Assembly (NCBI RefSeq): GCF_900115495.1
Contig: NZ_FOWR01000033.1
Span: 1 to 59,527 of the forward strand
Source of the DNA: Enterovibrio norvegicus DSM 15893
GTDB lineage: Bacteria; Pseudomonadota; Gammaproteobacteria; Enterobacterales; Vibrionaceae
DNA length: 59,527 bases
Reading direction: 5' to 3'
The position numbers and the translations under genes were made by a program. Positions 16,440 to 26,243 of the stretch are shown here, one piece after another (the first letter of the stretch is position 1; every line of letters starts with the position of its first letter). The notes beneath the pieces are model-generated. The model did not search any database. It saw only the letters and a list, made by a program, of their open reading frames with translations, and was not told where the DNA came from.

Positions 16440-17588
16440 TTAAAGATCATCGCCGTTGAGGACAGCGTTTATCTGAGCAGCCTGGATGACATCACCCGTG
16501 TTGTTACCCCACGCATTCCTTTCATATGTGACTACCGCAGCCAGTTCTTTCAAACCTAGCTGAGGGCCGAACGCCTGCATCGCCGTGCCGTCTTGACCGT
16601 GAATCACCACACTGAGGTGATCAACGATGCGATCAGGATTGATAGCAATGTCTGATTGCGCCAATGCGGGGAACACGCCCGGCAGACCAAGGCCATTGAT
16701 TTGGTGGCAAGCTGCGCAACGTGAGTTGTACACCTCTTCGCCAAGGGCCATCAGCTCGTCCATGTCCATGTTCATGTCGAGAAGCTTTTTCTCCTCTTCA
16801 CGCACCTTGGCTTGTGCAGTGGCGGTCTCTAGCACCCATGCATCAAATTCTTCAACCGGCTTGGCGATAACCACAATCGGCATAAAGCCATGGTCTTTAC
16901 CGCAAAGCTCCGCACACTGGCCTCGATAGATGCCAGGTTTGTCGATTTTGGTCCACGCTTCATTGATGAAGCCAGGGTTAGCATCTTTCTTCACCGCGAA
17001 ATCCGGTACCCACCACGAGTGGATAACGTCTTCCGACGTGATCAAAAAGCGCACTTTCTTGCCAATCGGTAACACCAAAGGACGGTCAACCTCAAGCAAG
17101 TAGTTGTCGCGTTTCGTTTGTTCACCATTGATTTGCGCGGCAGAGGACGCCAGCAAAGAGAAGAATTCAACGTCTTGGTCAAAGTAGCGGTAATGCCACT
17201 TCCACTGAGAACCGGTAACTTGCACCGTGATTTCAGGTTCAGACACATCTTCCATTGCAAGCAGGACGCGCGTTGCAGGCACGGCCATACCAATCAAAAT
17301 CAAGAAGGGAATTAACGTCCAAAGGATTTCCACTTTCGTACTTTCATGGAAATTGGCAGCAACCGCCCCTTTGGATTTCCGGTGATGGACAATAGCCCAG
17401 AACATCGCACCAAACACCACAACGCCAATGGCTATGCAGATGTAGAGGATGGTCATGTGTAGGTCATAGACCTGAGCACTTATCTCCGTCACACCTCTGG
17501 TGAGGTTCAATGAAGACGGTTCTTCTGACGCAACAACGGCAAAAGACGGGACAAGTGCGAGCGTGGATAGAAGTTGGCGAATCGTCAC
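16440..17588 (-). CDS. ctaC: Cytochrome c oxidase subunit II with fused cytochrome c domain
   Basis: Takes electrons from cytochrome c through the CuA centre. I choose the GTG at 17588, six bases after a perfect AGGAGG, so the protein begins with a signal peptide ending near VVA-SEE (382 residues). Two membrane segments follow, then the cupredoxin domain with the aromatic strip QWKWHYRY, IHSWWVPDF, and CuA ligands in CAELCGKDHGFM. The C-terminal extension carries a heme c site, CAACH, so this is a caa3-like form. It is the first gene of the oxidase operon, with ctaD 12 bp downstream. Confidence 0.96.
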   Translation of the reverse strand: MTIRQLLSTLALVPSFAVVASEEPSSLNLTRGVTEISAQVYDLHMTILYICIAIGVVVFGAMFWAIVHHRKSKGAVAANFHESTKVEILWTLIPFLILIGMAVPATRVLLAMEDVSEPEITVQVTGSQWKWHYRYFDQDVEFFSLLASSAAQINGEQTKRDNYLLEVDRPLVLPIGKKVRFLITSEDVIHSWWVPDFAVKKDANPGFINEAWTKIDKPGIYRGQCAELCGKDHGFMPIVVIAKPVEEFDAWVLETATAQAKVREEEKKLLDMNMDMDELMALGEEVYNSRCAACHQINGLGLPGVFPALAQSDIAINPDRIVDHLSVVIHGQDGTAMQAFGPQLGLKELAAVVTYERNAWGNNTGDVIQAAQINAVLNGDDL

Positions 17589-17948
17589 CTGATTCCTCCT
17601 CAAAATCACTACGCATTACAGTGAGTCAATGGAAGCAATGAATGGATAAATAATAATTAACAGTTCATTTACATCTAAAACTAGGAGAGGAATGCAGAAA
17701 GAACAAAAAATGCGCAACATTATGGGGCGAAACTTGATGTAAACCACGAAATTACGAGATAAAGACAACTGTTTCATTCGCAATTTTTTTGTAGCGTTTT
17801 TCTGATGAATTAACAGAAAGCGGGATCGGGTATCCCCGTCAATTTACGAAGGAATTTTGACGATACTGCTGTAAAAGCGCAGAGAGTGATTGCTATATGA
17901 AGTACGAGAGAAGGCTTTTCAGCGGTGCGCAAAGCGAGTTAACCGGAT
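17589..17948 (-). promoter_or_regulatory. Non-coding region upstream of the oxidase operon
   Basis: About 360 bp without a convincing gene lie between ctaC and the lexA terminator. The part nearest ctaC is AT-rich, with TATTATT and TTAATTATTATTT on the minus strand that could form a -10 region. I could not define a regulator site. It is presumed to hold the oxidase operon promoter. Confidence 0.4.
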
Positions 17949-17988
17949 AAAAAAGAGGCGACTTCATGCTATTTGCATGAAGTCGCCT
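17949..17988 (-). terminator. Intrinsic terminator after lexA
   Basis: A 14-bp perfect stem, AGGCGACTTCATGC and its complement, around a TATTT loop. Read on the minus strand it ends in CTCTTTTTT. It lies about 30 bp after the lexA stop; T residues also follow on the plus strand. Confidence 0.88.
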
Positions 17989-18019
17989 TTTTAAGACTTT
18001 TTAAGACACAGCGCGAGGC

Positions 18020-18643
18020 TTACATCCAGTCACTATTTCGGATCACACCCACAGCGATGCCTTCAATGGTAAGGTTTTGATGCGCAAGATCGACAACGAT
18101 AGGCGCAAACTCTTCATTTTCAGCATGCAAAAGCACTTGATTGCCTTTGCGTTCCAAACGTTTAACTGTCACATCGTCTTCAACGCGCGCGACAACCACT
18201 TGGCCATTACGCACATCTTGGGTTTTATGCACCGCGAGTAAATCGCCATCCATAATGCCGATGTCTTTCATGCTCATTCCGTTTACGCGCAGCAAAAAGT
18301 CAGCACTCGGTTTAAACAAGCTTGGGTCAACGTGATAATGACTCTCAACGTGCTCTTGCGCCAAGATAGGCTCACCGGCGGCAACACGGCCAATCAAAGG
18401 TAAACCTACGTCGTCATTGGCAGGTTCATTGCCCACCAAAAGGCGAATACCACGTGACGCACCAGGTACGATTTCCAGCACGCCTTTACGCGCCAGCGCT
18501 TTCAAATGTTCTTCAGCAGCATTCGCTGAACGGAATCCCAGCTCCTTCGCGATTTCTGCGCGAGTCGGTGGCATGCCAGAATCGTCGATTTTCCCTTTGA
18601 TAAGATCAAAGACTTGCTGTTGTCTAGCGGTTAACGGCTTCAT
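18020..18643 (-). CDS. lexA: LexA repressor, SOS regulator
   Basis: Represses the SOS DNA-damage genes and cleaves itself when RecA filaments form on single-stranded DNA. The 207-residue protein has the winged-helix domain ([24 protein letters not shown] in residues 27-50 region), the cleavage bond Ala89-Gly90 in VAAGEP and the catalytic pair Ser124 (NGMSM) and Lys161 (TVKRLE). Two LexA-like operators sit just upstream, so it should regulate itself. It is divergent from plsB. The usual neighbour dinF is about 9 kb away. Confidence 0.98.
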   Translation of the reverse strand: MKPLTARQQQVFDLIKGKIDDSGMPPTRAEIAKELGFRSANAAEEHLKALARKGVLEIVPGASRGIRLLVGNEPANDDVGLPLIGRVAAGEPILAQEHVESHYHVDPSLFKPSADFLLRVNGMSMKDIGIMDGDLLAVHKTQDVRNGQVVVARVEDDVTVKRLERKGNQVLLHAENEEFAPIVVDLAHQNLTIEGIAVGVIRNSDWM

Positions 18644-18651
18644 AATCAGAC

Positions 18652-18667
18652 CTGTCTTTTTATACAG
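18652..18667. promoter_or_regulatory. LexA operator 1 of lexA
   Basis: CTGT-N8-ACAG matches the LexA box consensus, with an AT-rich centre. It starts 9 bp before the lexA ATG, so LexA bound here would block its own transcription. Confidence 0.85.
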
Positions 18668-18671
18668 TTAA

Positions 18672-18687
18672 CTGGAAGTATATCCAG
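18672..18687. promoter_or_regulatory. LexA operator 2 of lexA (degenerate)
   Basis: CTGG-N8-CCAG, a symmetric variant of the LexA box, begins 4 bp after operator 1. The paired layout recalls the two adjacent boxes before E. coli lexA. The outer T/A bases of the consensus are changed on both sides, so binding may be weaker. Confidence 0.6.
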
Positions 18688-18887
18688 TGTTTAGCCACTT
18701 GAAAAGGCGCATTTAGCACCAATCTCTATACAGATGCCTTTTCAGATCACATTTTTTCTTTTTACATTCGACATACATAACATTCCCAAGGCTGACAAAT
18801 TCGTGCGAATTACTGCCATTTCGCTGCAAGTTCGTCGACGTTTTCTGCTATCCTTCGGGCGCACAACGACTAAGAGGCTGCGATCAG

Positions 18888-21326
18888 ATGTCTGCTTGCC
18901 AATCCATGTATCAGAAAATACTGAATTTACCGCTGTCGGCGCTGGTGAAAACAATCAGCATTCCGTCAGACCCTATTAACCAACTGGGCATCGATCTCAA
19001 TCGACCCGTGGTTTACGTATTGCCGTTCCATTCACACACCGACTTGCTCACCTTACGCAGCAGCTGTCTGCAACAAGGGTTGCCCGATCCGCTTGAACCT
19101 TTAGAGCTCGGTGGCAAAAGCCTGCAACGTTACGTCTTCGTGTCGCAAGGCAAACGCATGTTTGACTCGAGCGATCCGGTGCCTGAAGAATCCATCGCAC
19201 TGTTTACAGAACTTCTTGAATTGCACAAACGCGATTCTGAGCTGGATATTCAGCTTATTCCTGTCTCAGTCGTGTGGAACCGCAACCCAGGTAATGAGAA
19301 TCGCCCCGCTGCTGCACCGCTAAAAGCCATGAATGGCATCCAAAAGTGCTACACCATCTTGACCCTAGGTCGCGACAGTATGGTGCGTTTTAGCAATGCG
19401 GTTTCTCTGCGCTTTATGGCTGACAAGCACGGCACCGATACCAGCATCGCGAACAAACTCGCACGCGTAGCGAAAATCCACTTCTCACGTCAAAAGATGG
19501 CGGCATCAGGCCCAGGCCTGCCAAACCGTCAAGCGCTGTTTAAGCGACTTCTTGCCTCAAAAGCCATTGATAAAGTGGTACAAGAAGAAGCGGAAAGCCG
19601 TGATGTTGCGGTCGAGAAGGTCCGTAAAGAAGCCATCGACATGATGGAAGAAATTGCAGCGGACTTCTCCCCAAGCATGATCCGTTATGCCGACAACCTA
19701 CTGACATGGCTTTGGAACAAGCTGTATCAAGGCATCACGATCAATAACGCAGAGCGCGTACGTAAGCTGGCGCAAGACGGTCATGAAATCGTTTATGTGC
19801 CGTGTCACCGTTCTCACATGGACTACGTGCTGCTCTCCTACACCTTGTACAAAGAAGGGTTGGTACCACCGCATATCGCGGCAGGCGTAAACCTTAACTT
19901 CTTCCCTGCAGGGCCGATTTTCCGCCGTGGTGGTGCATTCTTCTTGCGCCGTACCTTTAAAGGCGATCGCCTCTACTCCACCGTATTCCGTGAATACTTG
20001 GCAGAGCTGTTTTCGAAGGGTTACTCGGTTGAGTACTTCTCGGAAGGTGGCCGTTCGCGAACCGGTCGTTTGCTACCGGCGAAAACAGGCATGTTGGCCA
20101 TGACCATTCAAGCCATGCTTCGCGGCCTGAAACGCCCAGTCACCCTTGTACCGGTTTACATCGGCTACGAACACGTGATGGAAGTAAGCACCTACGCAAA
20201 AGAGCTGCAAGGCAAGCGTAAGCAAAAAGAAAACTTCGGTCAGGTACTGGGCATTGTGCGCAAACTGCGTAACTACGGTAAAGGCTATGTGAACTTTGGT
20301 GAACCGATTCAAGTTAACCAGTTCCTGAATGACAAAGTGCCAAGCTGGCATGACGCCATCAACCCGATTGAACCACAACGTCCACAATGGTTAAACCCAG
20401 TGGTGAACGAACTGGCCGATCGCATGATGACCAAAATCAATGATGCCGCTGCCGCCAATGCCCTCACATTGTGTGCAACCGCACTGCTTTCTTCTCGCCA
20501 ACGCGCATTGAGCCGCGAAGCGTTAGAAGAGCAGTTGACGATTTATCTCGATTTACTTCGCCAAGTACCGTATTCATCAACCAGTACAGTGCCAGAAGAA
20601 AGCGCGGAAGAATTGGTTGAGCACGCCGTGAGCCTGAACAAGTTCGTGGTAGAGAAAGATTCACTGGGTGACGTAATTTCTCTCGACCGTCAGCAAGCCA
20701 TCTTGATGACCTACTACCGCAACAACATCGTGCATTTGTTGGCGATTCCGTCATTGATTGCACAAATGTTGGTGTTCAAGCCAAGCGTGAGCCGCGACGA
20801 TCTGCATGCGTCTATTCGCCAGCTTTACCCACTGCTGAAAGCGGAACTGTTCATGAGTTTTGACGACGAATCGCTCACGCAGTACGTCGATACCATGATT
20901 GAAGAAATGTCTCGCCAGCAACTGATCACCGTTGAAGGGGACATGTTGCACCGCAAATCTGCCAAGCTGAACCAGTTGCAGTTGTTGGGTCGCACCATTG
21001 CAGAAACCCTGCAACGCTTCGCGATCACCCTGACACTGTTCAGTCACGAAGCGGACATGTCAAAAGACGACCTAGAAATGCAAAGCCAGATGATGGCGCA
21101 GCGCCTGAGTCGCCTGCACGGTATCAACGCCCCAGAGTTCTTCGACAAAGGCGTGTTTGCAACCTTGATGGCAACACTGCGCGAGCAGGGTTACCTTAAC
21201 GACGATTGCCATGCACTGACTGGCCGTGTCGAATCACTACGAGAAAACGTGTTTGGTCTGATTTCGCCAGAAGTACAGCTAACCATTCAAGCTATCTTAG
21301 ATCGACCTTCGGAAGACGCCTCTTAA
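18888..21326 (+). CDS. plsB: Glycerol-3-phosphate 1-O-acyltransferase PlsB
   Basis: Inner-membrane enzyme that puts the first acyl chain on sn-glycerol-3-phosphate, using acyl-ACP or acyl-CoA, to start phospholipid synthesis. The 812-residue length is normal. The acyltransferase blocks are visible: [10 protein letters not shown] (the HxxxxD catalytic motif) near residue 306, [27 protein letters not shown], and [10 protein letters not shown]. It is divergent from lexA and followed by a terminator and the convergent ubiA gene. Confidence 0.97.
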   Translation: MSACQSMYQKILNLPLSALVKTISIPSDPINQLGIDLNRPVVYVLPFHSHTDLLTLRSSCLQQGLPDPLEPLELGGKSLQRYVFVSQGKRMFDSSDPVPEESIALFTELLELHKRDSELDIQLIPVSVVWNRNPGNENRPAAAPLKAMNGIQKCYTILTLGRDSMVRFSNAVSLRFMADKHGTDTSIANKLARVAKIHFSRQKMAASGPGLPNRQALFKRLLASKAIDKVVQEEAESRDVAVEKVRKEAIDMMEEIAADFSPSMIRYADNLLTWLWNKLYQGITINNAERVRKLAQDGHEIVYVPCHRSHMDYVLLSYTLYKEGLVPPHIAAGVNLNFFPAGPIFRRGGAFFLRRTFKGDRLYSTVFREYLAELFSKGYSVEYFSEGGRSRTGRLLPAKTGMLAMTIQAMLRGLKRPVTLVPVYIGYEHVMEVSTYAKELQGKRKQKENFGQVLGIVRKLRNYGKGYVNFGEPIQVNQFLNDKVPSWHDAINPIEPQRPQWLNPVVNELADRMMTKINDAAAANALTLCATALLSSRQRALSREALEEQLTIYLDLLRQVPYSSTSTVPEESAEELVEHAVSLNKFVVEKDSLGDVISLDRQQAILMTYYRNNIVHLLAIPSLIAQMLVFKPSVSRDDLHASIRQLYPLLKAELFMSFDDESLTQYVDTMIEEMSRQQLITVEGDMLHRKSAKLNQLQLLGRTIAETLQRFAITLTLFSHEADMSKDDLEMQSQMMAQRLSRLHGINAPEFFDKGVFATLMATLREQGYLNDDCHALTGRVESLRENVFGLISPEVQLTIQAILDRPSEDAS

Positions 21327-21384
21327 GGTGAAACCCGTGGTTTATTGCAGACCACGCGCTTACGACGGACACGCATGACAAAAC

Positions 21385-21417
21385 AAAAAGCCCTCGTTTT
21401 TCAACGAGGGCTTTTTT
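21385..21417 (+). terminator. Intrinsic terminator after plsB
   Basis: A strong hairpin (AGCCCTCGTT with its complement, TTTC loop) followed by six T residues. It is A/T-flanked on both sides and may also end the convergent ubiC-ubiA transcript. Confidence 0.9.
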
Positions 21418-21539
21418 GTCTGTGACGATGATTACTCGCTCGTGCAGATTGTATCAAGATAACAACGGCCTTTCACACCGGAGGTTTTTGGTATTACCCG
21501 ACTTTTACCTCACCGGTTTTTTACCATCAGTCTTTCGTA

Positions 21540-22400
21540 TTATTTAATTAATACACTGACAGTGATGCCAACAAAGACCAACATACCGAAGTAATTGTTG
21601 TTCAAGAATGCTTTGAAGCACGCATCACGGTCGCGCGCTCTCGCCAGCCACTGCTGATAAACAAACAACGCAGATGCACCAAGCAAGAAAGAGTAATAAA
21701 GCGTTGAGAGTTCACTCAAGAAACCGACCAGCACCAACAGCAGAACAGTCACTAGCTGCAACACGCCAATGGCGGCTTTGTCATAGCGACCAAATAAAAT
21801 GGCTGACGACTTGATACCGATTTTCACGTCATCATCGCGATCAACCATGGCATATAAGGTGTCATAAGCAACAGTCCATGCCACATTGGCAAGAAACAGC
21901 ATCCACGCGACAGGCGGCAATTCGCCAGCTTGTGCAGCATAGGCCATAGGGATGGCCCAGCTAAACGCCATGCCCAATACCAACTGCGGCATATGCGTAT
22001 AACGTTTCATGAAAGGATAAACAGAGGCAAGAAGTAAGGCCACTACCGATAGCTGAATGGTTAACGCATCGAGCGTAAGCACCAGCAAGAATGCGCCTAG
22101 CACTAGAAAAGCGAACAGCGCCAAGGCTTCTTTGGCGGTTACAAGCCCAGAAGGAAGAGGACGTGCTTTGGTGCGTTTCACATGGCCATCGAGGTTTCGG
22201 TCAGCAAAATCGTTAATCACACAACCTGCAGCGCGCATCATGATAACGCCAAGCACGAACACCACCAGCACCTTTGGATCAGGCATGCCGTCTGCGGCGA
22301 GAAACAGCGCCCACATGGTTGGCCAAAGCAGCAACAAGCTGCCAATCGGTCGGTCCATGCGCGTGAGTTGCCAAAACGCCCGAGCTTTGGCTGCATCCAT
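21540..22400 (-). CDS. ubiA: 4-hydroxybenzoate octaprenyltransferase UbiA
   Basis: Attaches the polyprenyl chain to 4-hydroxybenzoate, the second committed step of ubiquinone synthesis, in the inner membrane. The 286-residue protein has the two Asp-rich prenyl-diphosphate sites: [20 protein letters not shown] near residues 63-82 and [16 protein letters not shown] near 187-202. Its ATG directly follows the ubiC stop codon, so the two are coupled. UbiA uses the product of UbiC. Confidence 0.97.
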   Translation of the reverse strand: MDAAKARAFWQLTRMDRPIGSLLLLWPTMWALFLAADGMPDPKVLVVFVLGVIMMRAAGCVINDFADRNLDGHVKRTKARPLPSGLVTAKEALALFAFLVLGAFLLVLTLDALTIQLSVVALLLASVYPFMKRYTHMPQLVLGMAFSWAIPMAYAAQAGELPPVAWMLFLANVAWTVAYDTLYAMVDRDDDVKIGIKSSAILFGRYDKAAIGVLQLVTVLLLVLVGFLSELSTLYYSFLLGASALFVYQQWLARARDRDACFKAFLNNNYFGMLVFVGITVSVLIK

Positions 22401-22937
22401 TTAGCCTTCCTCCTGATAAATCGGCGCGTGAGGGAGAAATAACTCTGAAACCAACATTGGTTTGTTGTTTACCCATAGGCGGGAACGACGCGCCAACAAA
22501 GCTTCCCCTTTCACGATCACCGTCGCGACTTCAATGGCATCTCGTCGCGCGTTTGCTTGAGTAAAAACGCGTTGCCCCAAAGGCACCGCACCTAACTGTG
22601 CAATATCTTCTTCTTTTTCTGTCAGCGTGGACATGGGCACCAAGGTGCGCGCGCATAGCCACGGCATATTGTCGCCGGAAAGGACAACCTCGCGAACCAA
22701 GCAGCCTTCATGGCCTAAAAGTTCACGTTCACTGCTTGTCAGCGTCTCCATATCACATTGGTGCAACCCCAACACTTCAACGTCTAGCGTTGCACAGCAC
22801 GCCTTTAATCGCTCTGTCATTGAATGCGCTTCGAGCAGCCATTCGCCCTTGCGTGTTGTTTCCAATTGCTGCCAATCCGGGGCCTCCCAATTCGCACCCA
22901 TCAGGGCTGACACGTGTAATTGTTTGAAATCTGACAT
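22401..22937 (-). CDS. ubiC: Chorismate lyase UbiC
   Basis: Splits chorismate into 4-hydroxybenzoate and pyruvate, the entry step to ubiquinone. From the ATG at 22937, which has an AGGA ribosome site, the product is 178 residues. An 18-residue upstream extension has no ATG and no family similarity. Conserved features include the central REV segment (CLVREVVL), MPWLCARTLVP, and the C-terminal RRSRLWVNNKPMLVSELFLP. The pairing with ubiA is standard. Confidence 0.95.
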   Translation of the reverse strand: MSDFKQLHVSALMGANWEAPDWQQLETTRKGEWLLEAHSMTERLKACCATLDVEVLGLHQCDMETLTSSERELLGHEGCLVREVVLSGDNMPWLCARTLVPMSTLTEKEEDIAQLGAVPLGQRVFTQANARRDAIEVATVIVKGEALLARRSRLWVNNKPMLVSELFLPHAPIYQEEG

Positions 22938-23094
22938 GTTATCCTGAGCCAAAGAGCAAAAAAACCACAAAAATTTCGCCGAATCGGCCAATAATGTTTA
23001 GTATTAATAGTGCGCTATTGTACACAGCTGTGCCCTGTCACGCGCAGCTAAACTACCATAAGAGATTCATTAAATCTGGGGTTTGGCAAAAACC

Positions 23095-23505
23095 ATGAAA
23101 AAAAATATAACGGCTATTTTCACCTTATTGGTATCCCTGTTCTTGTCCTCCCCTTCTATGGCTGAAGGCGAAGAGAATGCGGCTAAATTCAGCTACTTCA
23201 CGCTCGAACCAGAAATCACCACTAACTTTATTACGGATGGACGCAAGCTTGGGTTTATCAATGTTCGCGTCGATCTGATGGTCGATGACCCTGCATTGAT
23301 TCAAGAACTCGAATACCACCAGCCGCTGATCCGCGACACCATTATCGAGGTGCTAAGCCAAGAGAGTGGCGTGCGCATCAAATCGCTGTCTGGGCGAGAA
23401 GCCATTCGAAAAAATTGCTTCGAGAAAGTGAACGCCATTCTCCTTGCGGAAACCAAACAAAAAATACTGGCTGACTTACTGTTTACTAAGTACCTCTACC
23501 AGTAA
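23095..23505 (+). CDS. FliL-like protein
   Basis: Related to the flagellar basal-body protein FliL, which sits near the stator and supports motor torque. From the ATG at 23095 the product is 136 residues, with an N-terminal hydrophobic segment that may be a signal peptide ending at SMA-EG, then a FliL-type domain (FTLEPEITTNFI, RVDLMV, LIRDTIIEVLSQ). It is outside any flagellar cluster, next to ubiC, where Vibrionaceae seem to keep such a gene. A TTG at 23083 is an alternative start. A motility role is not shown by context. Confidence 0.85.
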   Translation: MKKNITAIFTLLVSLFLSSPSMAEGEENAAKFSYFTLEPEITTNFITDGRKLGFINVRVDLMVDDPALIQELEYHQPLIRDTIIEVLSQESGVRIKSLSGREAIRKNCFEKVNAILLAETKQKILADLLFTKYLYQ

Positions 23506-23517
23506 ACAAGCAGACAC

Positions 23518-23545
23518 AAAAAAGGCGTACTCTGTACGCCTTTTT
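23518..23545 (+). terminator. Intrinsic terminator after the fliL-like gene
   Basis: AAAGGCGTAC/GTACGCCTTT stem with a TCT loop and flanking A and T runs, 12 bp after the stop. It may also act on glpD transcripts from the other strand. Confidence 0.9.
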
Positions 23546-23609
23546 CATTGGTTTTGAGCGTGCCATTGCGAAGCCTAGATTAACCGCAACATCCCTCACT
23601 CGCGCCTAT

Positions 23610-25127
23610 TTACGCATTCACTACCGCTTGGGAGTCTAATGTTTTCGCTTGTGCGATATAATCGGTTACCTGCGCTTGTTGCTCTGCGTTGAGATACAAA
23701 CCCAATTTGGTTCGACGCCACAACAAATCTTCTGCTTCAACGACATATTCCGCCGTCATCAGGTAATCCACTTCACGCTGCGTTAAGCCTTCACCAAACG
23801 CTTTGCCCAATGATGCTTGCGTGTCATCGTCAGACAACCACACCCAAACACGGTTGCCATAGGTCGTGGCTAAGCGGTGGCAAGTAAAACTGTCCATCCA
23901 TGGGTAGGTGCTCGCCAGCTTCTCTTCAACATCTTTGAACGAGGTGATCTCTTCGCCGCCAGGTAGCACTTGCTCTGCCGTCCAATCAGCGCCCATCTCA
24001 GGGAAGAAAGGTTTCATCATGTTCATCGCCGCTTGCGCCAGTTTGCGGTACGTCGTCAGCTTGCCACCGAACACAGAAAGAATAGGTGCTACGCCACCAT
24101 TTTCGTCCAACTCTAACGTGTAATCACGCGTCACCGCCTGTGGCGAGTCTGATTCATCTTCACACAGAGGACGCACACCACTGTAGGTCCAGACAACGTC
24201 TTCAGACGTCAGCTGTTTTTTGAAATGTTGGTTATACACGTCCAACAAATAGGCGACTTCGTTATCTTCGATAGCAACATCTCGTGGGTTACCGAAGTAT
24301 TCCACGTCTGTGGTGCCGATGATTGAAAAGCGGTCGAGATAAGGAAGCACAAACACAATGCGACCATCTTCATTTTGAAGAATATAAGACTGTGGCTCAT
24401 TGTGAACTCTCGGCACCACAACGTGGCTGCCTTTCACCAAACGAATACCGCGCGGAGATGTCAACGAGGTGCTGTCATCAAAGAACTGCTTCACCCAAGG
24501 ACCCGCCGCGTTGACCAACACTTTACATGACCGCGTAAAACGCTCTTGTGTCGTGCTATCAAACACTTCTACATGCCAAAGGCCGTCTTTACGCTCAACG
24601 CGCTCAACCACACAACGGTTACGCACTTCTGCACCGCGCTCTTGTGCATCCATGGCATTCAAGATCACCAAACGCGCATCATCTACCCAGCAATCTGAGT
24701 ATTCGAAGCCTTTAGTGATCTCTGGCTTCAACACTGATTCTTCACGGAATGAAATGCCTTTACTGGCAGGAAGACTCGTACGTTTACCCAGATTGTCGTA
24801 AAGGAAAAGACCCGCACGGATCATCCATGCAGGGCGAAGGTGAGGACGGTGAGGTAAACGGAAACGCATCGGCCAAGCAAGGTAAGGGGCTTTTTTCAAC
24901 AACACTTCACGCTCAGCGAGTGCTTCACTCACTAAACGAAACTCGTAATGCTCGAGATAGCGCAATCCACCGTGGATCAGCTTAGAACTTGCAGAAGAGG
25001 TCGCAGAAGCAAAATCTGCCGCTTCATAAAGCCCAACACTTAATCCACGACCTGTTGCATCAGCCGCGATGCCTGCGCCATTGATACCACCGCCCACAAC
25101 GATAATATCCAATACTTTGTCTGTCAT
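23610..25127 (-). CDS. glpD: Aerobic glycerol-3-phosphate dehydrogenase
   Basis: Membrane-associated FAD enzyme that oxidises sn-glycerol-3-phosphate to dihydroxyacetone phosphate and passes electrons to ubiquinone. The 505-residue protein begins with the FAD-binding fold (IIVVGGGINGAGIAADATGRG), followed by SSKLIHGGLRYLE, GPWVKQFFDD, RLVKGSHVVVP and VFGGKLTTYRKLA, all typical of GlpD. A GlpR-like operator lies about 110 bp upstream, so it should be induced by glycerol-3-phosphate. glpR lies upstream on the same strand, unlike E. coli, where glpD and glpEGR diverge. Confidence 0.97.
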   Translation of the reverse strand: MTDKVLDIIVVGGGINGAGIAADATGRGLSVGLYEAADFASATSSASSKLIHGGLRYLEHYEFRLVSEALAEREVLLKKAPYLAWPMRFRLPHRPHLRPAWMIRAGLFLYDNLGKRTSLPASKGISFREESVLKPEITKGFEYSDCWVDDARLVILNAMDAQERGAEVRNRCVVERVERKDGLWHVEVFDSTTQERFTRSCKVLVNAAGPWVKQFFDDSTSLTSPRGIRLVKGSHVVVPRVHNEPQSYILQNEDGRIVFVLPYLDRFSIIGTTDVEYFGNPRDVAIEDNEVAYLLDVYNQHFKKQLTSEDVVWTYSGVRPLCEDESDSPQAVTRDYTLELDENGGVAPILSVFGGKLTTYRKLAQAAMNMMKPFFPEMGADWTAEQVLPGGEEITSFKDVEEKLASTYPWMDSFTCHRLATTYGNRVWVWLSDDDTQASLGKAFGEGLTQREVDYLMTAEYVVEAEDLLWRRTKLGLYLNAEQQAQVTDYIAQAKTLDSQAVVNA

Positions 25128-25235
25128 TTTCCCTTCACCTTTCTTTTACACGCGCGATTACTGCTCTTCAATCACGCACGCTCATGCGCTTCATTCCAAT
25201 AAACACGTCGAACCAAATGCTCATTCGAATATTTA

Positions 25236-25253
25236 ATGTTCGTTTACGAGCAT
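25236..25253. promoter_or_regulatory. GlpR-like operator upstream of glpD
   Basis: ATGTTCG-TTTA-CGAGCAT is an almost perfect inverted repeat that fits the GlpR consensus as I know it (WATGTTCGNNNNCGAACATW). It lies 109 bp before glpD. A weaker related sequence, ATGCTCATTCGAATAT, lies next to it at 25218-25233 and may be a second half-degenerate site. Confidence 0.7.
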
Positions 25254-25312
25254 TTTAGCGCAGAGAAACCATCTGTCCAGTTAACATTTGATCAAAATGC
25301 ACACAAAATTCG

Positions 25313-25342
25313 GACATAAAAAAGCCGCCAAACGGCGGCGGT
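25313..25342 (-). terminator. Intrinsic terminator after glpR
   Basis: On the minus strand a GCCGCCGTTTGGCGGC hairpin is followed by a run of six T residues, about 17 bp after the glpR stop. It separates glpEGR transcription from the glpD promoter region. Confidence 0.8.
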
Positions 25343-25358
25343 ATTTTAAAAAGGTGGA

Positions 25359-26120
25359 TTATCGAACAATTTCGACTTGTGTATCAGTGTGTTGGAGATG
25401 TGAGCGAATCGAGTCAGGCAGGTCTGCGTTAGTAAACAGCATGTCGATTTGACCGAGAGTGCCCACGTTCACCATGGCACTTCGACCGAACTTTGTGTGG
25501 TCAACAGCGAGCATGACTGAGCGGCTGTTTTCCATGATGGCTTGCTTCACACGCACTTCGTGATAATCGAAATCAAGCAAACCACCGTCTAAATCGATAC
25601 CACTGATCCCCACGATGCCGAAATCGAGGCGGAACTGAGAAATGAAATCCAGCGTCGCTTCACCCATGATGCCGCCATCGCGATTACGCACTTCACCTCC
25701 CGCCATGATGATACGAAAATCTTCTTTCGCCATCAGAATGCTCGCGGCATTGAGGTTGTTGGTCACGATGCGGAGATCTTGGTGATTCAGTAACGCGCGC
25801 GCCACCGCTTCGGGCGTCGTGCCGATATCGATAAACAAGGTCGCGCCATCTGGGATATGCGCAACCAACGCTTGAGCCAGCTTATCTTTGGCTTCTTGCT
25901 GCATCACTTTGCGTGCGTTGTACGCCGTGTTCACGGAACTGGAAGGTATGGTCGCACCGCCATGCTGGCGACGGATTTTATTCTCATCAGCCAGTTCGTT
26001 TAAATCACGACGAATGGTTTGTGGACTCACATCGAAATGAGCAACCAGATCATCGGTACTCACGTAGCCTTGGCTACGCACGAGATCGAGAATTTCCTGA
26101 TGTCGTTGGGTCTGTTTCAC
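25359..26120 (-). CDS. glpR: Glycerol-3-phosphate regulon repressor GlpR (DeoR family)
   Basis: Represses glycerol-use genes and is released by glycerol-3-phosphate. The start is the GTG at 26120, preceded by GAGGA. It gives 253 residues and an N-terminus (KQTQRHQEILDLV) aligned with E. coli GlpR. A TTG at 26138 would add six unsupported residues. The winged helix-turn-helix is at about residues 15-60 (VSTDDLVAHFDVSPQTIRRDL). The sugar-phosphate sensor domain has LFIDIGTTPEA and LDFGIVGISGID. It is the last gene of glpE-glpG-glpR. Confidence 0.96.
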   Translation of the reverse strand: MKQTQRHQEILDLVRSQGYVSTDDLVAHFDVSPQTIRRDLNELADENKIRRQHGGATIPSSSVNTAYNARKVMQQEAKDKLAQALVAHIPDGATLFIDIGTTPEAVARALLNHQDLRIVTNNLNAASILMAKEDFRIIMAGGEVRNRDGGIMGEATLDFISQFRLDFGIVGISGIDLDGGLLDFDYHEVRVKQAIMENSRSVMLAVDHTKFGRSAMVNVGTLGQIDMLFTNADLPDSIRSHLQHTDTQVEIVR

Positions 26121-26243
26121 AGCATCCTCTGCGCTCAAAAGAAAAATGTCCCGCTAATCGGGACATTCAAGTTTACGTACCTACCGCATGAAAGCCAATC
26201 TGGCGGGCTTCAACGGTGATCTTACATCACACTACAGCGGCAT

